Positions 46,608 through 53,966 of a stretch of DNA of 64,000 bases are shown here, piece by piece. Under the pieces are notes generated by a model. The model was not told where the DNA came from. It saw nothing but the letters and a program-made list of their open reading frames with translations, and did no database searches. The DNA comes from Tissierellia bacterium (GTDB lineage Bacteria > Bacillota > Clostridia > Tissierellales > Peptoniphilaceae). The DNA lies in assembly GCA_012728755.1 (NCBI GenBank), contig JAAYEL010000048.1, positions 57,335 to 121,334 on the forward strand, read 5' to 3'. A program made the position numbers and the translations under genes. Each line of letters starts with the position of its first letter. Within the stretch, counting starts at the first letter, position 1.

Positions 46608-47819
46608 TTAAATTCTATTTTCTGTATGTATTTCTGGATACCACTCACTCGTAGCTTCTAAAAATACTTCGCCTTGTCCATGTACATTTCCTATTAGAAA
46701 TACCATTCGACCATCCATTAAATCATATAACTTATCCTTAACCTCATAACCCGTCTTGTCCTCTAAGTTATATAACTTGTCTACATTAGGTAATTTACCT
46801 TTTGCATAAGCATCAGTAACTGGACTAACCATGCTTCCCATCACCAACAGATCTATGTCGTCATTAATATATGGTATACAGTCCTTCGCAAATTGTTCAG
46901 TTCTATCAGCTCTGTCACCACGAGCATTTAACACTACAAGTGGTTTGATATGCATATCATTTGCATAGTCTTTTGAATTTACTACATCCCAAATTTCTAA
47001 AGTAGAATTCGGGTCATTAGCAGCAAAAGCATTAATAATTATGCCTTCTTTGCCATCTACGTTAATCCTATCCACTACTAGTGCTCCTGGATCTGGGTTT
47101 GCTTTAAGCATGCTATCAAGAGCTATCTGCTTATCTATTCCCATCGCCTCAGCAACTGCAAGTGGTATAGCCACATTATTTGGAAATATTACATAGTTAA
47201 ACCTATCCAAATAGCCTTCAGGAATCTTTGATTCATCTGCCACAAAAACCTCAGCCTTACGTTTTCTAGCAATTCTTGAAAAATATTCAGTATATGGCCC
47301 TTCATTAATGATTAGCTTGCCATTGTATGGAATTGTTGTCTCAAAAGCTTGAGCTATCTGATCCATAGTTGGTCCCATCTCTTCTAAGTGGTCCTCCAAC
47401 ACATTTACGATAACTCCAATGTTTGCTTTAATCATCTTATTTTGGTATATATCTTGATAATCAGGATTTACAGCCATACATTCACAAACCAATGAATCAA
47501 CCCTTCTTTTAGCTGCTTCATTGATAACCGATAACTGTTCACCGATTGATACGCCCTTAGGCATCCTAATTATCTCTTTTTCAGCTCTACTTAAACCATA
47601 TATCATCCTAGGAGATGTACCAGTAGTCTTTCCTATATTTCTATATCCAGCACCTGCTAATACAGCACTAATCAGCCTTGTTGCAGTAGATTTTCCTCTT
47701 ATCCCGTTTACGTTTACACGAATAGGAATCTTCTTAATATTCTTCTCATTTTCGTTTTGCTCTAACACGCCTTGAGTGATTAGGCCTGCTAGAATTAATA
47801 ATACGATTATGATATACAT
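46608..47819 (-). CDS. capB: Poly-gamma-glutamate synthase CapB/PgsB
   Basis: 403 residues, a Mur-ligase-like amide ligase. One N-terminal membrane segment, the ATP loop NGIRGKST at 38-45, then GTSPRMIYG, ECMAVNPDYQ and NVLEDHLEEMGPT, and later NAFAANDPNSTLEIW. It polymerises glutamate through gamma-carboxyl linkages using ATP. First gene of the operon, with its own promoter at 47857-47884. The small capE/pgsE gene of Bacillus is not seen between these genes. Confidence 0.94.
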   Translation of the reverse strand: MYIIIVLLILAGLITQGVLEQNENEKNIKKIPIRVNVNGIRGKSTATRLISAVLAGAGYRNIGKTTGTSPRMIYGLSRAEKEIIRMPKGVSIGEQLSVINEAAKRRVDSLVCECMAVNPDYQDIYQNKMIKANIGVIVNVLEDHLEEMGPTMDQIAQAFETTIPYNGKLIINEGPYTEYFSRIARKRKAEVFVADESKIPEGYLDRFNYVIFPNNVAIPLAVAEAMGIDKQIALDSMLKANPDPGALVVDRINVDGKEGIIINAFAANDPNSTLEIWDVVNSKDYANDMHIKPLVVLNARGDRADRTEQFAKDCIPYINDDIDLLVMGSMVSPVTDAYAKGKLPNVDKLYNLEDKTGYEVKDKLYDLMDGRMVFLIGNVHGQGEVFLEATSEWYPEIHTENRI

Positions 47820-47856
47820 ATTTTCACCTCTATTTTAAGTCGTACATATTTATTCT

Positions 47857-47903
47857 ATTATACTATTAATAGAATTTATTACAAATCAATTACAATTTGT
47901 AAT
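47857..47903 (-). promoter_or_regulatory. Capsule operon promoter with upstream palindromic operator
   Basis: Minus strand: TTGTAA at 47884-47879, 16-nt spacer, TATAAT at 47862-47857. A perfect 15-bp palindrome, ATTACAATTTGTAAT, lies at 47889-47903, and a third ATTACAA half-site at 47878-47884 overlaps the -35 box. This suggests control by a dimeric regulator; I cannot name it. Confidence 0.6.
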
Positions 47904-48012
47904 AAAACTTTTCTTTTTCAAATATTAAGTGTATAATTAAAAACTTGTTAAATTTTTTAGGTAAAATCGGCAACTTATGCGTGTTTTAAAAATAAATGAT
48001 ATATTTTAAAAC

Positions 48013-48056
48013 AAAAAAACAGACAATCGCGCATCCATCACGATTTTCTGTTTTTT
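48013..48056 (-). terminator. Terminator after the CotH-type gene
   Basis: Minus-strand stem AACAGAAAATCG / CGATTGTCTGTT (two mismatches) with a loop, followed by TTTTTT. It separates the SigI locus from the capsule operon. Confidence 0.75.
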
Positions 48057-48064
48057 ACAAAAAA

Positions 48065-49468
48065 TTAATGTATTCCATCTTTTAAGTCTTTTACTTCCCC
48101 CATATCAGGTAGTGATACGCTAGAAGCATCTACAAAATTCGACTTATCATCTTCTTGTCCCTTTATGGTAGATGGTATTACCCCATCTAATTGAAGCCTT
48201 ACACTCTTAGCTCTTAACTTGATGAAATTCTCTATAGTTTTTACACCTATCTTATGATCTTCATAATTTATAAAAGCTGTTGGGTCCTTCTCAACATAAG
48301 GTGCTATCATAGCAGATACCTCGTTTATAGTCTTGTCAAAACGCCCACTTTCAATATATTCCTTGATAAAATGATCAAAATGACTTCTATATAATTTAAA
48401 ATATTCTGGATTAAGCATAAGTTTATGATATAGAGGTCTATTTAGCATGACATCACCAGAATTTGGTGTATCTATTGGAAAATTCACATATAGATTTGAA
48501 TCATTAATAGGATTTGGCATACCTAATGAATAAGTAGCAAAAGCTAGATTGTAGTCCCATGGCAACATAGTCATGATTCCATCTTTTTCATGTAAGAAAT
48601 AATTATGTCCCGTTTTACCTAAATAACTATCTAAGTTTACTACAAAAACTTGTACTACAAAATATCTCAATACTTCATCAATATTTACTACCTTGTCTAG
48701 ATTTTCTCCACTATCAAGAATTTTCAATGATTCAATTAACCTTTTCTTATCTTGTTCAGATGGGTTAAATTTAGCTTTTCTAAAAATATTATCATAACTA
48801 TTTATATCATCATCTGTGTATTGGAGATATACATCATGATTAGGATCATTCAAAGATCTATAGCCTGGTTTATATAGTTGGCCATAATCAGCTCCAAAAT
48901 TTCTTTTTGCAAAAGCTTCTTCAGGTTCCTCTATAGCTAAAAATAGTCCCCAATCTTCTCCATTTATGGTCACCCATGTATAGCTGACTGAAGGCGTCTT
49001 AACCCCCATAAAATCAAACATATCCATTGATAGGTATGTCTTCATATAAGCATTATCCTGAAATGATGAATCTAATGAAAACTTATCTAAGCCATAGTAT
49101 GATTTGGGTTCAAATTGGTCAAACTCTAGCTTTAAGCTATATCTTTGATGTCCATATTTATTTGTCAATCTTAAAGAGTTATTTCCTTTAGTCCTTAATC
49201 CTACATTTGAGAATTTCTCACCATCTATTACGACGGTTGATGCCACGTAGTTTTCTTCAAGAGCCTTGTCAAAAAATGCCTCTTTGTCTTGAATTCTAAT
49301 ATCAATTTTATGAACCCTTGTCTTATCAAATAGCTTATCTTTATAAACTGGATTTCTTTGTACATTTCTGATGCCAAAATCAAATCCACTCATCACAACA
49401 AAGATAAAAACCAAGGTAATTGCCATTAGAATCAAAATGAATCTATCTAATTTTTTGCTCGAAAGCAT
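48065..49468 (-). CDS. cotH: CotH-type kinase family protein, membrane-anchored
   Basis: 467 residues. A membrane anchor at about 10-30 is followed by a CotH domain: VHKIDIRIQDKEAF, VGLRTKGNNSLR, LDSSFQDNAYMKTYLSMDMF, WGLFLAIEEPEE and the metal-binding-type LPWDYNLAF. CotH proteins have an atypical protein-kinase fold; spore CotH phosphorylates serines of coat proteins. Here the anchor suggests the domain faces outside, and the locus is not obviously a spore locus. Its ATG overlaps the DUF4956 stop (TAATG). Position with VTC and DUF4956 genes is a recurring combination in Bacillota. Substrate unknown; the Ser/Thr/Tyr-containing acidic repeats encoded upstream are candidates. Confidence 0.88.
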   Translation of the reverse strand: MLSSKKLDRFILILMAITLVFIFVVMSGFDFGIRNVQRNPVYKDKLFDKTRVHKIDIRIQDKEAFFDKALEENYVASTVVIDGEKFSNVGLRTKGNNSLRLTNKYGHQRYSLKLEFDQFEPKSYYGLDKFSLDSSFQDNAYMKTYLSMDMFDFMGVKTPSVSYTWVTINGEDWGLFLAIEEPEEAFAKRNFGADYGQLYKPGYRSLNDPNHDVYLQYTDDDINSYDNIFRKAKFNPSEQDKKRLIESLKILDSGENLDKVVNIDEVLRYFVVQVFVVNLDSYLGKTGHNYFLHEKDGIMTMLPWDYNLAFATYSLGMPNPINDSNLYVNFPIDTPNSGDVMLNRPLYHKLMLNPEYFKLYRSHFDHFIKEYIESGRFDKTINEVSAMIAPYVEKDPTAFINYEDHKIGVKTIENFIKLRAKSVRLQLDGVIPSTIKGQEDDKSNFVDASSVSLPDMGEVKDLKDGIH

Positions 49469-50160
49469 TAGCTCATATAATCGCCGTTATATGATACCAA
49501 TACAGTATAATTTACACCATCAAAATCATATAAATCATTAATAAAGCTTGTATCATCTTCTTTAAGGCGAATCTCATAATTAAGTTCAATGGCATCTTTT
49601 GTAACAGTCTTACTTTTTAATGCTAATTTCTTAGCTTTTGGTTCTACATATTCCCTAACTTTTATCTCAGTTTCTTTGCTATCACAATGAACAATCAATA
49701 TATAGGGTTGTTCAAAACTTTTATATTGAGAAAATACTAAAAGCATGATGCCTATCACTGCAGCACCAATAACTGCCAATGGGAAAAATCCTGCAGCTAA
49801 GATGATACCTGAGGCAATAGACCAAAATAAAAATGCTATATCAGATGGTTCTTTAATAGCTGTCCTAAAACGAACTATGGACAAAGCACCAACCATACCT
49901 AAAGATAATACTATATTGCTAGTTACTGCTAGTATAAGCATTGAAGTAATCATAGTTAAAGCTATCAATGTGATCCCAAATGATTGAGAATACATGACTC
50001 CTGCGTATGTTCTTTTATAAATGTAAAATATAAAAAGCCCTAAAATAAAGGATAGTAACATAGTAGTCACCATATCAAAAACTGGTATTGTATTAAAGTT
50101 TTCTAAAAAACTTGATTTGAAAATATCATCAAATGTAATTGTCATAAATGTAAATGGCAT
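49468..50160 (-). CDS. DUF4956 membrane protein
   Basis: 230 residues with four membrane segments in the first two thirds (MVTTMLLSFILGLFIFYIY, GITLIALTMITSMLILAV, LSLGMVGALSIVRFRTAI, FLFWSIASGIILAAGFF), and a soluble C-terminal domain of about 80 residues. GALSIVRFRTAIKEPSDI is the DUF4956 hallmark. Function is unknown; the family is commonly encoded between VTC and CotH genes, as here, so a joint role in membrane-linked polyphosphate or kinase chemistry is likely but unproven. AGGAGG precedes the ATG. Confidence 0.88.
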   Translation of the reverse strand: MPFTFMTITFDDIFKSSFLENFNTIPVFDMVTTMLLSFILGLFIFYIYKRTYAGVMYSQSFGITLIALTMITSMLILAVTSNIVLSLGMVGALSIVRFRTAIKEPSDIAFLFWSIASGIILAAGFFPLAVIGAAVIGIMLLVFSQYKSFEQPYILIVHCDSKETEIKVREYVEPKAKKLALKSKTVTKDAIELNYEIRLKEDDTSFINDLYDFDGVNYTVLVSYNGDYMS

Positions 50161-50168
50161 AAATCCTC

Positions 50169-50882
50169 CTAATCATACCTTCTAGAAGCGGCATATTTTG
50201 AATTTGCAGTAGCTCTTCTATTAGGTAGTGCTACAGCTAAACGAACTATCTCGGGCAAAAACTCATCGTATTTAACCTCTAATATTGTTAACTCATCGTT
50301 TACTTTAATGTGTACTAAATCAGGCTTTAGAAAATCTTTTACATTTCTCATACCAGATCTAACATTTTTATCTAAAGTAATCCTAACATTTCCTGGTTCA
50401 AAAACATAGGCCTGTCTATCGTATGTAACAACAGTTTTTGGTTCTAGTAATTGACCCTTCATTTTAGAATAAAGTTCTAAGAAAATCGGTTTTTTCTTTT
50501 TAAGCAAAAAGTCGATATCACCATTTATTATCATCTCTACTTCTTTCTTATCTAGTTTTCCCTTATGTTTTGAACTTATCCCACCTATCTTAAACTTTTT
50601 TTCAAGCATTATAAAAGATAAATCATCGTTGTAGTATCTAATCCTAAACTTTTCCCTTTCATTTACTCCATGAATTTTTTGTTTAAGCGCCTTATCATAT
50701 GGTGTATCAAAATATAAACTACTTACTCGATAAGTACCTGTACTATCCGAATGCTTATCATGCTTGAAAAGCTTGCCTAGTCTATTAGACAAAGCAAGCT
50801 CATCAATTTTGTTTATACTGTGTTTAAATTCGTGTCTAAATTTAGTATTAGATTTTTCTACTATTAAACTTTTCCTATCCAT
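50169..50882 (-). CDS. VTC-domain polyphosphate polymerase-like protein
   Basis: 237 residues. The VTC tunnel pattern of alternating basic residues is seen: RHEFKHSIN, YRVSSLYFDTPYD, KFRIRYYND, MLEKKFKIGGISSKHKG, TVVTYDRQAYV and ILEVKYDEFLPEIV. Yeast Vtc4 uses this fold to make polyphosphate from ATP on the cytosolic face. The ATG is 2 nt after the lipoprotein stop and has no visible ribosome site, so it probably depends on translational coupling. It lies upstream of DUF4956 and cotH. Confidence 0.88.
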   Translation of the reverse strand: MDRKSLIVEKSNTKFRHEFKHSINKIDELALSNRLGKLFKHDKHSDSTGTYRVSSLYFDTPYDKALKQKIHGVNEREKFRIRYYNDDLSFIMLEKKFKIGGISSKHKGKLDKKEVEMIINGDIDFLLKKKKPIFLELYSKMKGQLLEPKTVVTYDRQAYVFEPGNVRITLDKNVRSGMRNVKDFLKPDLVHIKVNDELTILEVKYDEFLPEIVRLAVALPNRRATANSKYAASRRYD

Positions 50883-50884
50883 TT

Positions 50885-51865
50885 TTAGTTATATACTGAA
50901 TCATCACTATTATCATAACCAGAATCATCTGAATCATCATAATTTGAATCAGCAGGATCGTCGTAGTTTGAATCTACTGGATCGTCATAATTTGTATCAT
51001 CATAGTTTGTGTCTGTATCATTATCATCATAATTAGTGTCATCATAATTTGTATCTACTGGCGCTGGTGCAGGTTTTGTCACAGGCGCTGGCGCTGGTGT
51101 AGTTCCATAATTTGAATCATCGTAATTTGTATTTGTATTATTGTCATCATAGTTAGTATCATCGTAATTTGTATCTTTACTTGGTGTAGTAACTTTTATA
51201 GGTGCTGTTACAGGAGTTGTAGTTGTAGTAGTTTTATTGTCATCCTTAACTTCTCCATAGTTACTATCTTTAGTATTATCATAGTTTGTGTCATTTGTTT
51301 TTACTCTACTTAATACATCTTCTTTATCATCGTAATCTGTTGAGCCAGCGATGAATAATTTAGGAGTTTTAACTTTTGCTTGATCTACTTCTACTCCATC
51401 CTTTTTAGCCCATTCGTTTGATTTGATATAATCTTCAACTGCTGCAATTATCTCATCTATAAATGAAGCTCCTGGTACTACTGATCCCTTTTCAACTTCT
51501 AAGATAATTTGTTTTTCTTCGCCTTCTACTTCTTCTAAAAGATATCCTTCTGCTCCGATTTTAGAGATAATATCTCTAATAACTACTTTAACTTCTTTTC
51601 CTAAGAAATCAGAAACTCCTGTTATTATCTTAAGACCATCATCGTTAACTCCTTCGATTGATTTAACTAAACCATTTTCATCATAGTTTACTTTAATCTC
51701 AGGATTTACTTTTACTATCATAGTGCCACCTTTTTGTAATGAACCTTCTCCATTAGATGTTACTTCATTACCAGTGGCATTGTTTGCTGCGTTCCCACAT
51801 GCTGCTAATACAAGTGTCATAACTAGTATTAATGCTAATACGATTAAGCTTTTCTTATTTTTCAT
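50885..51865 (-). CDS. Lipoprotein with RsgI-like ectodomain and D-S/T-x-Y-D-D repeat tail
   Basis: 326 residues. Lipobox LVLAAC with Cys23. Residues 47-110 (GTMIVKVNPEIKVNYDENG, VEGVNDDG-like stretch, SKIGAEGYL) follow the same pattern as the RsgI ectodomain encoded next door (SIYMKINPEVRLDINRKD ... AIDKGYL), so it looks like a free copy of that domain. From about residue 176 the tail is low-complexity with repeated [DN]-[ST]-N-Y-D-D, broken by Thr- and Ala/Pro-rich spacers. Such a tail is disordered and acidic. It starts 97 nt after rsgI behind its own SigI-type promoter candidate. Function unknown. Confidence 0.8.
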   Translation of the reverse strand: MKNKKSLIVLALILVMTLVLAACGNAANNATGNEVTSNGEGSLQKGGTMIVKVNPEIKVNYDENGLVKSIEGVNDDGLKIITGVSDFLGKEVKVVIRDIISKIGAEGYLLEEVEGEEKQIILEVEKGSVVPGASFIDEIIAAVEDYIKSNEWAKKDGVEVDQAKVKTPKLFIAGSTDYDDKEDVLSRVKTNDTNYDNTKDSNYGEVKDDNKTTTTTTPVTAPIKVTTPSKDTNYDDTNYDDNNTNTNYDDSNYGTTPAPAPVTKPAPAPVDTNYDDTNYDDNDTDTNYDDTNYDDPVDSNYDDPADSNYDDSDDSGYDNSDDSVYN

Positions 51866-51921
51866 TTTTCATCTCCTTTTTTATCCTTTTTTTCTTTTTT
51901 GATTTTCATCATACTATAGTA

Positions 51922-51949
51922 TACGTAACCCAATATTATTTTTGGGGGT
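51922..51949 (-). promoter_or_regulatory. Candidate SigI-type promoter before the repeat-tail lipoprotein
   Basis: Minus-strand ACCCCC at 51949-51944, 18-nt spacer, CGTA at 51925-51922. The same elements and spacing occur before sigI. C-rich -35 and CGWA -10 elements are what I recall for SigI promoters. Confidence 0.55.
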
Positions 51950-51962
51950 CCTACATAAATTT

Positions 51963-52952
51963 TTAATCATATTCTGAATCACTATCCGAATCATCAGAGT
52001 CATCGTCATAAGCACTGTCATCATATCCCGAATCATCATTTGTAGTAGTACTTGTTGGAGTTGGTGTAGGCTTTGTTGGCACTACACTACCTCCATATCC
52101 ACTGTCATCATTTGTGTCATAGCCGCTATCATCATTTGTGTCATCTGTATCATAAGCGCTATCATCTTGTTGGCTATTATTGATAGGACTTTGCGTTGGC
52201 TTTGAAGGAGTTGTAGTATTATCATAACTACTATCATCATAGTCTGTCATATCATCGTTTTTTACTGGGTCATTATTTTTTACTGGTATAGTAATTTGTG
52301 TATTACTGTTTGTTTTAGTCTCTTCTTTTTTCGGTTCATCATCGTCATCATCATAGTTTGTGTCACCATAATTGATTTTTATTACTACATCCTCACTTAG
52401 TAACTGCTTAAGATGAGTATCTAAATGACCACCTGTCTTCGTTACCCATTCTTGATCTGTAGCATCTATCTTAATAGATATCTTTCCTTGATCAAATAGA
52501 TATCCTTTATCTATAGCAAGTTCAACTAGTTCATCAACTACCTTATCCATATGTTTGTCGGTATAGGAATATCCTTCTAATAAGTCTTTACCATCTTCAT
52601 TAATGCCTATTGCCCCAACCACTATATCCTTCCTATTAATATCTAATCTAACTTCCGGATTAATCTTCATATATATTGAACCAATTGTTGCATTATTCAT
52701 ATTAAATAATGATGTAAAAATAAATATAAGGCTTGCAGCTAAGGCTAAAATACCAAATGATTTTCCAAATATTTTATTTTCTTTTTTCTTTTCTGGGAAA
52801 GCAACTATATTTGTTTCTGGTTCTATCATCTCAAAAACGTCATCAACCGTTTGTCCAATCTGATAATTCATATTAGCTACTTTCAAAAATCTGCCCTTAT
52901 CATCTAGAACAATAGAATAACTGTTATGACATTCCATTACTAAATACTTCAT
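51963..52952 (-). CDS. rsgI: RsgI-type anti-sigma factor with acidic Tyr/Asp repeat tail
   Basis: 329 residues. The N-terminal cytosolic anti-sigma domain (about 1-45), a linker, one membrane segment at 62-84, and an extracytoplasmic domain at 90-195 beginning SIYMKINPEVRLDINRKD, typical of RsgI. From about 196 the tail is disordered with repeated DDSGYD, YDDSSYD and DTNYDD motifs and Thr/Pro-rich linkers. RsgI holds SigI at the membrane until cleaved after an outside signal; its outer domains sense cell-wall or polysaccharide state. It starts in the sigI stop (ATGA overlap) behind GAGGGGG. Confidence 0.88.
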   Translation of the reverse strand: MKYLVMECHNSYSIVLDDKGRFLKVANMNYQIGQTVDDVFEMIEPETNIVAFPEKKKENKIFGKSFGILALAASLIFIFTSLFNMNNATIGSIYMKINPEVRLDINRKDIVVGAIGINEDGKDLLEGYSYTDKHMDKVVDELVELAIDKGYLFDQGKISIKIDATDQEWVTKTGGHLDTHLKQLLSEDVVIKINYGDTNYDDDDDEPKKEETKTNSNTQITIPVKNNDPVKNDDMTDYDDSSYDNTTTPSKPTQSPINNSQQDDSAYDTDDTNDDSGYDTNDDSGYGGSVVPTKPTPTPTSTTTNDDSGYDDSAYDDDSDDSDSDSEYD

Positions 52953-53671
52953 ATAGAGCCACCCCCTCTCACATTTAGAACACCTCTTAGATGTCCTCTT
53001 ATTATTTCGTATCCATTAGTTTGAATTATTAGCATCGCTAAAATATATTTCCTATGCCTTTCTAAAGTCTTTTTTGGGACACCTGTACTTTTAACAAGTT
53101 CCTTAATAGGTAATTTCCCTGAAACCTCAACTTCCTTTAACAAGCTTGGATTATCAATCGCATATTGGACCACCATCCTACAAGCTTCCAGAGTCCTATC
53201 TTGTTTTGGTGAATTTTCAGAGATATCTGTCAAACTCACACCAAATTGATTTAACTGTTTAGTTAACTCTATTATCTCAGCTTTGGTTACTTGCATAGAA
53301 TCAGACTCTTCGTACTGATCTTTTGAATCCATAAGTCTCTCAGATAGCGGGATATCATCATCACCGTAGCTTTGATCTATAGAATCAATGTTTGAATGCC
53401 TTGATTCCTTCCTATAATAATCAATCATACGGTTTTTCATTATCATAGAAGCATAGGATAAAAAATTTCCTTTCTGATCATCATAGCTTCTTATCGCCTC
53501 GTGAAATCCTATCATGGCAATGCTAACTTCATCATCTTGTTCTGATGTCACTCTTTTTATGAACTTTGAAGTTTCTGATTTTATAAATGGTAAATAATCA
53601 CGTATTAACTTGTCTGCTTTTTGCATATCTGTTTTGGCTTCATTTACCAATTTAACTATATCTGCCTGCAT
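52949..53671 (-). CDS. sigI: RNA polymerase sigma factor SigI family
   Basis: 240 residues. Sigma region 2 includes DEVSIAMIGFHEAIRSYDDQKGNFLSYASM and IKNRMIDYYRKESRH-like residues; the C-terminal SigI-C part has LPIKELVKSTGVPKKTLERHRKYILAMLI with a helix-turn-helix, and ends EIIRGHLRGVL as in SigI. In Bacillus it responds to heat and wall stress; clostridial relatives answer polysaccharides through RsgI. Paired with rsgI with coupled translation. GAGAGGTGG precedes the ATG, and a SigI-type promoter candidate suggests auto-activation. Confidence 0.9.
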   Translation of the reverse strand: MQADIVKLVNEAKTDMQKADKLIRDYLPFIKSETSKFIKRVTSEQDDEVSIAMIGFHEAIRSYDDQKGNFLSYASMIMKNRMIDYYRKESRHSNIDSIDQSYGDDDIPLSERLMDSKDQYEESDSMQVTKAEIIELTKQLNQFGVSLTDISENSPKQDRTLEACRMVVQYAIDNPSLLKEVEVSGKLPIKELVKSTGVPKKTLERHRKYILAMLIIQTNGYEIIRGHLRGVLNVRGGGSI

Positions 53672-53693
53672 ATGCCACCTCTCACTAATAGAT

Positions 53694-53721
53694 TACGAAA
53701 ACACTTTAAAATAATCGGGGT
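53694..53721 (-). promoter_or_regulatory. Candidate SigI-type promoter before sigI
   Basis: Minus-strand ACCCCG at 53721-53716, 18-nt spacer, CGTA at 53697-53694, 22 nt before the sigI start codon. The elements and exact spacing match the sequence before the lipoprotein gene. The rest of 53722-53921 is AT-rich without a gene. Confidence 0.55.
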
Positions 53722-53921
53722 CAATCATTTAAAGTTTAAGTAAATAAATGTATTTTATTAAATAAAATTAATAATTCTCATAATAACATATAATCATAAC
53801 ATTATAACATTATTACTATATAAAATACCCTTTATTTAGTAATAATACAATAACATTACGGTTATACATAAGTAAAATCTATGTAAAATGTCTAGATTTT
53901 AGCACAAAACGTGCATTTTAC

Positions 53922-53955
53922 AATACAAAACAGCATACAGTATAAGTATGCTGTT
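53922..53955 (-). terminator. Intrinsic terminator after the TrkH gene
   Basis: Minus-strand perfect 10-bp stem AACAGCATAC / GTATGCTGTT with a 7-nt loop, followed by TTGTATTG, a weak T-run. Confidence 0.75.
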
Positions 53956-53966
53956 AGATAATCATA

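Noticed and set aside
50764..51036. 90-codon plus-strand frame rich in His, Asn, Tyr and Leu
   Set aside because: It is the complement of the YDD repeat codons of the lipoprotein and the start of the VTC gene; composition is a by-product of the repeats.
53722..53921. Small gene between trkH and sigI
   Set aside because: Very AT-rich with stops in all frames and no ribosome site followed by an open frame.
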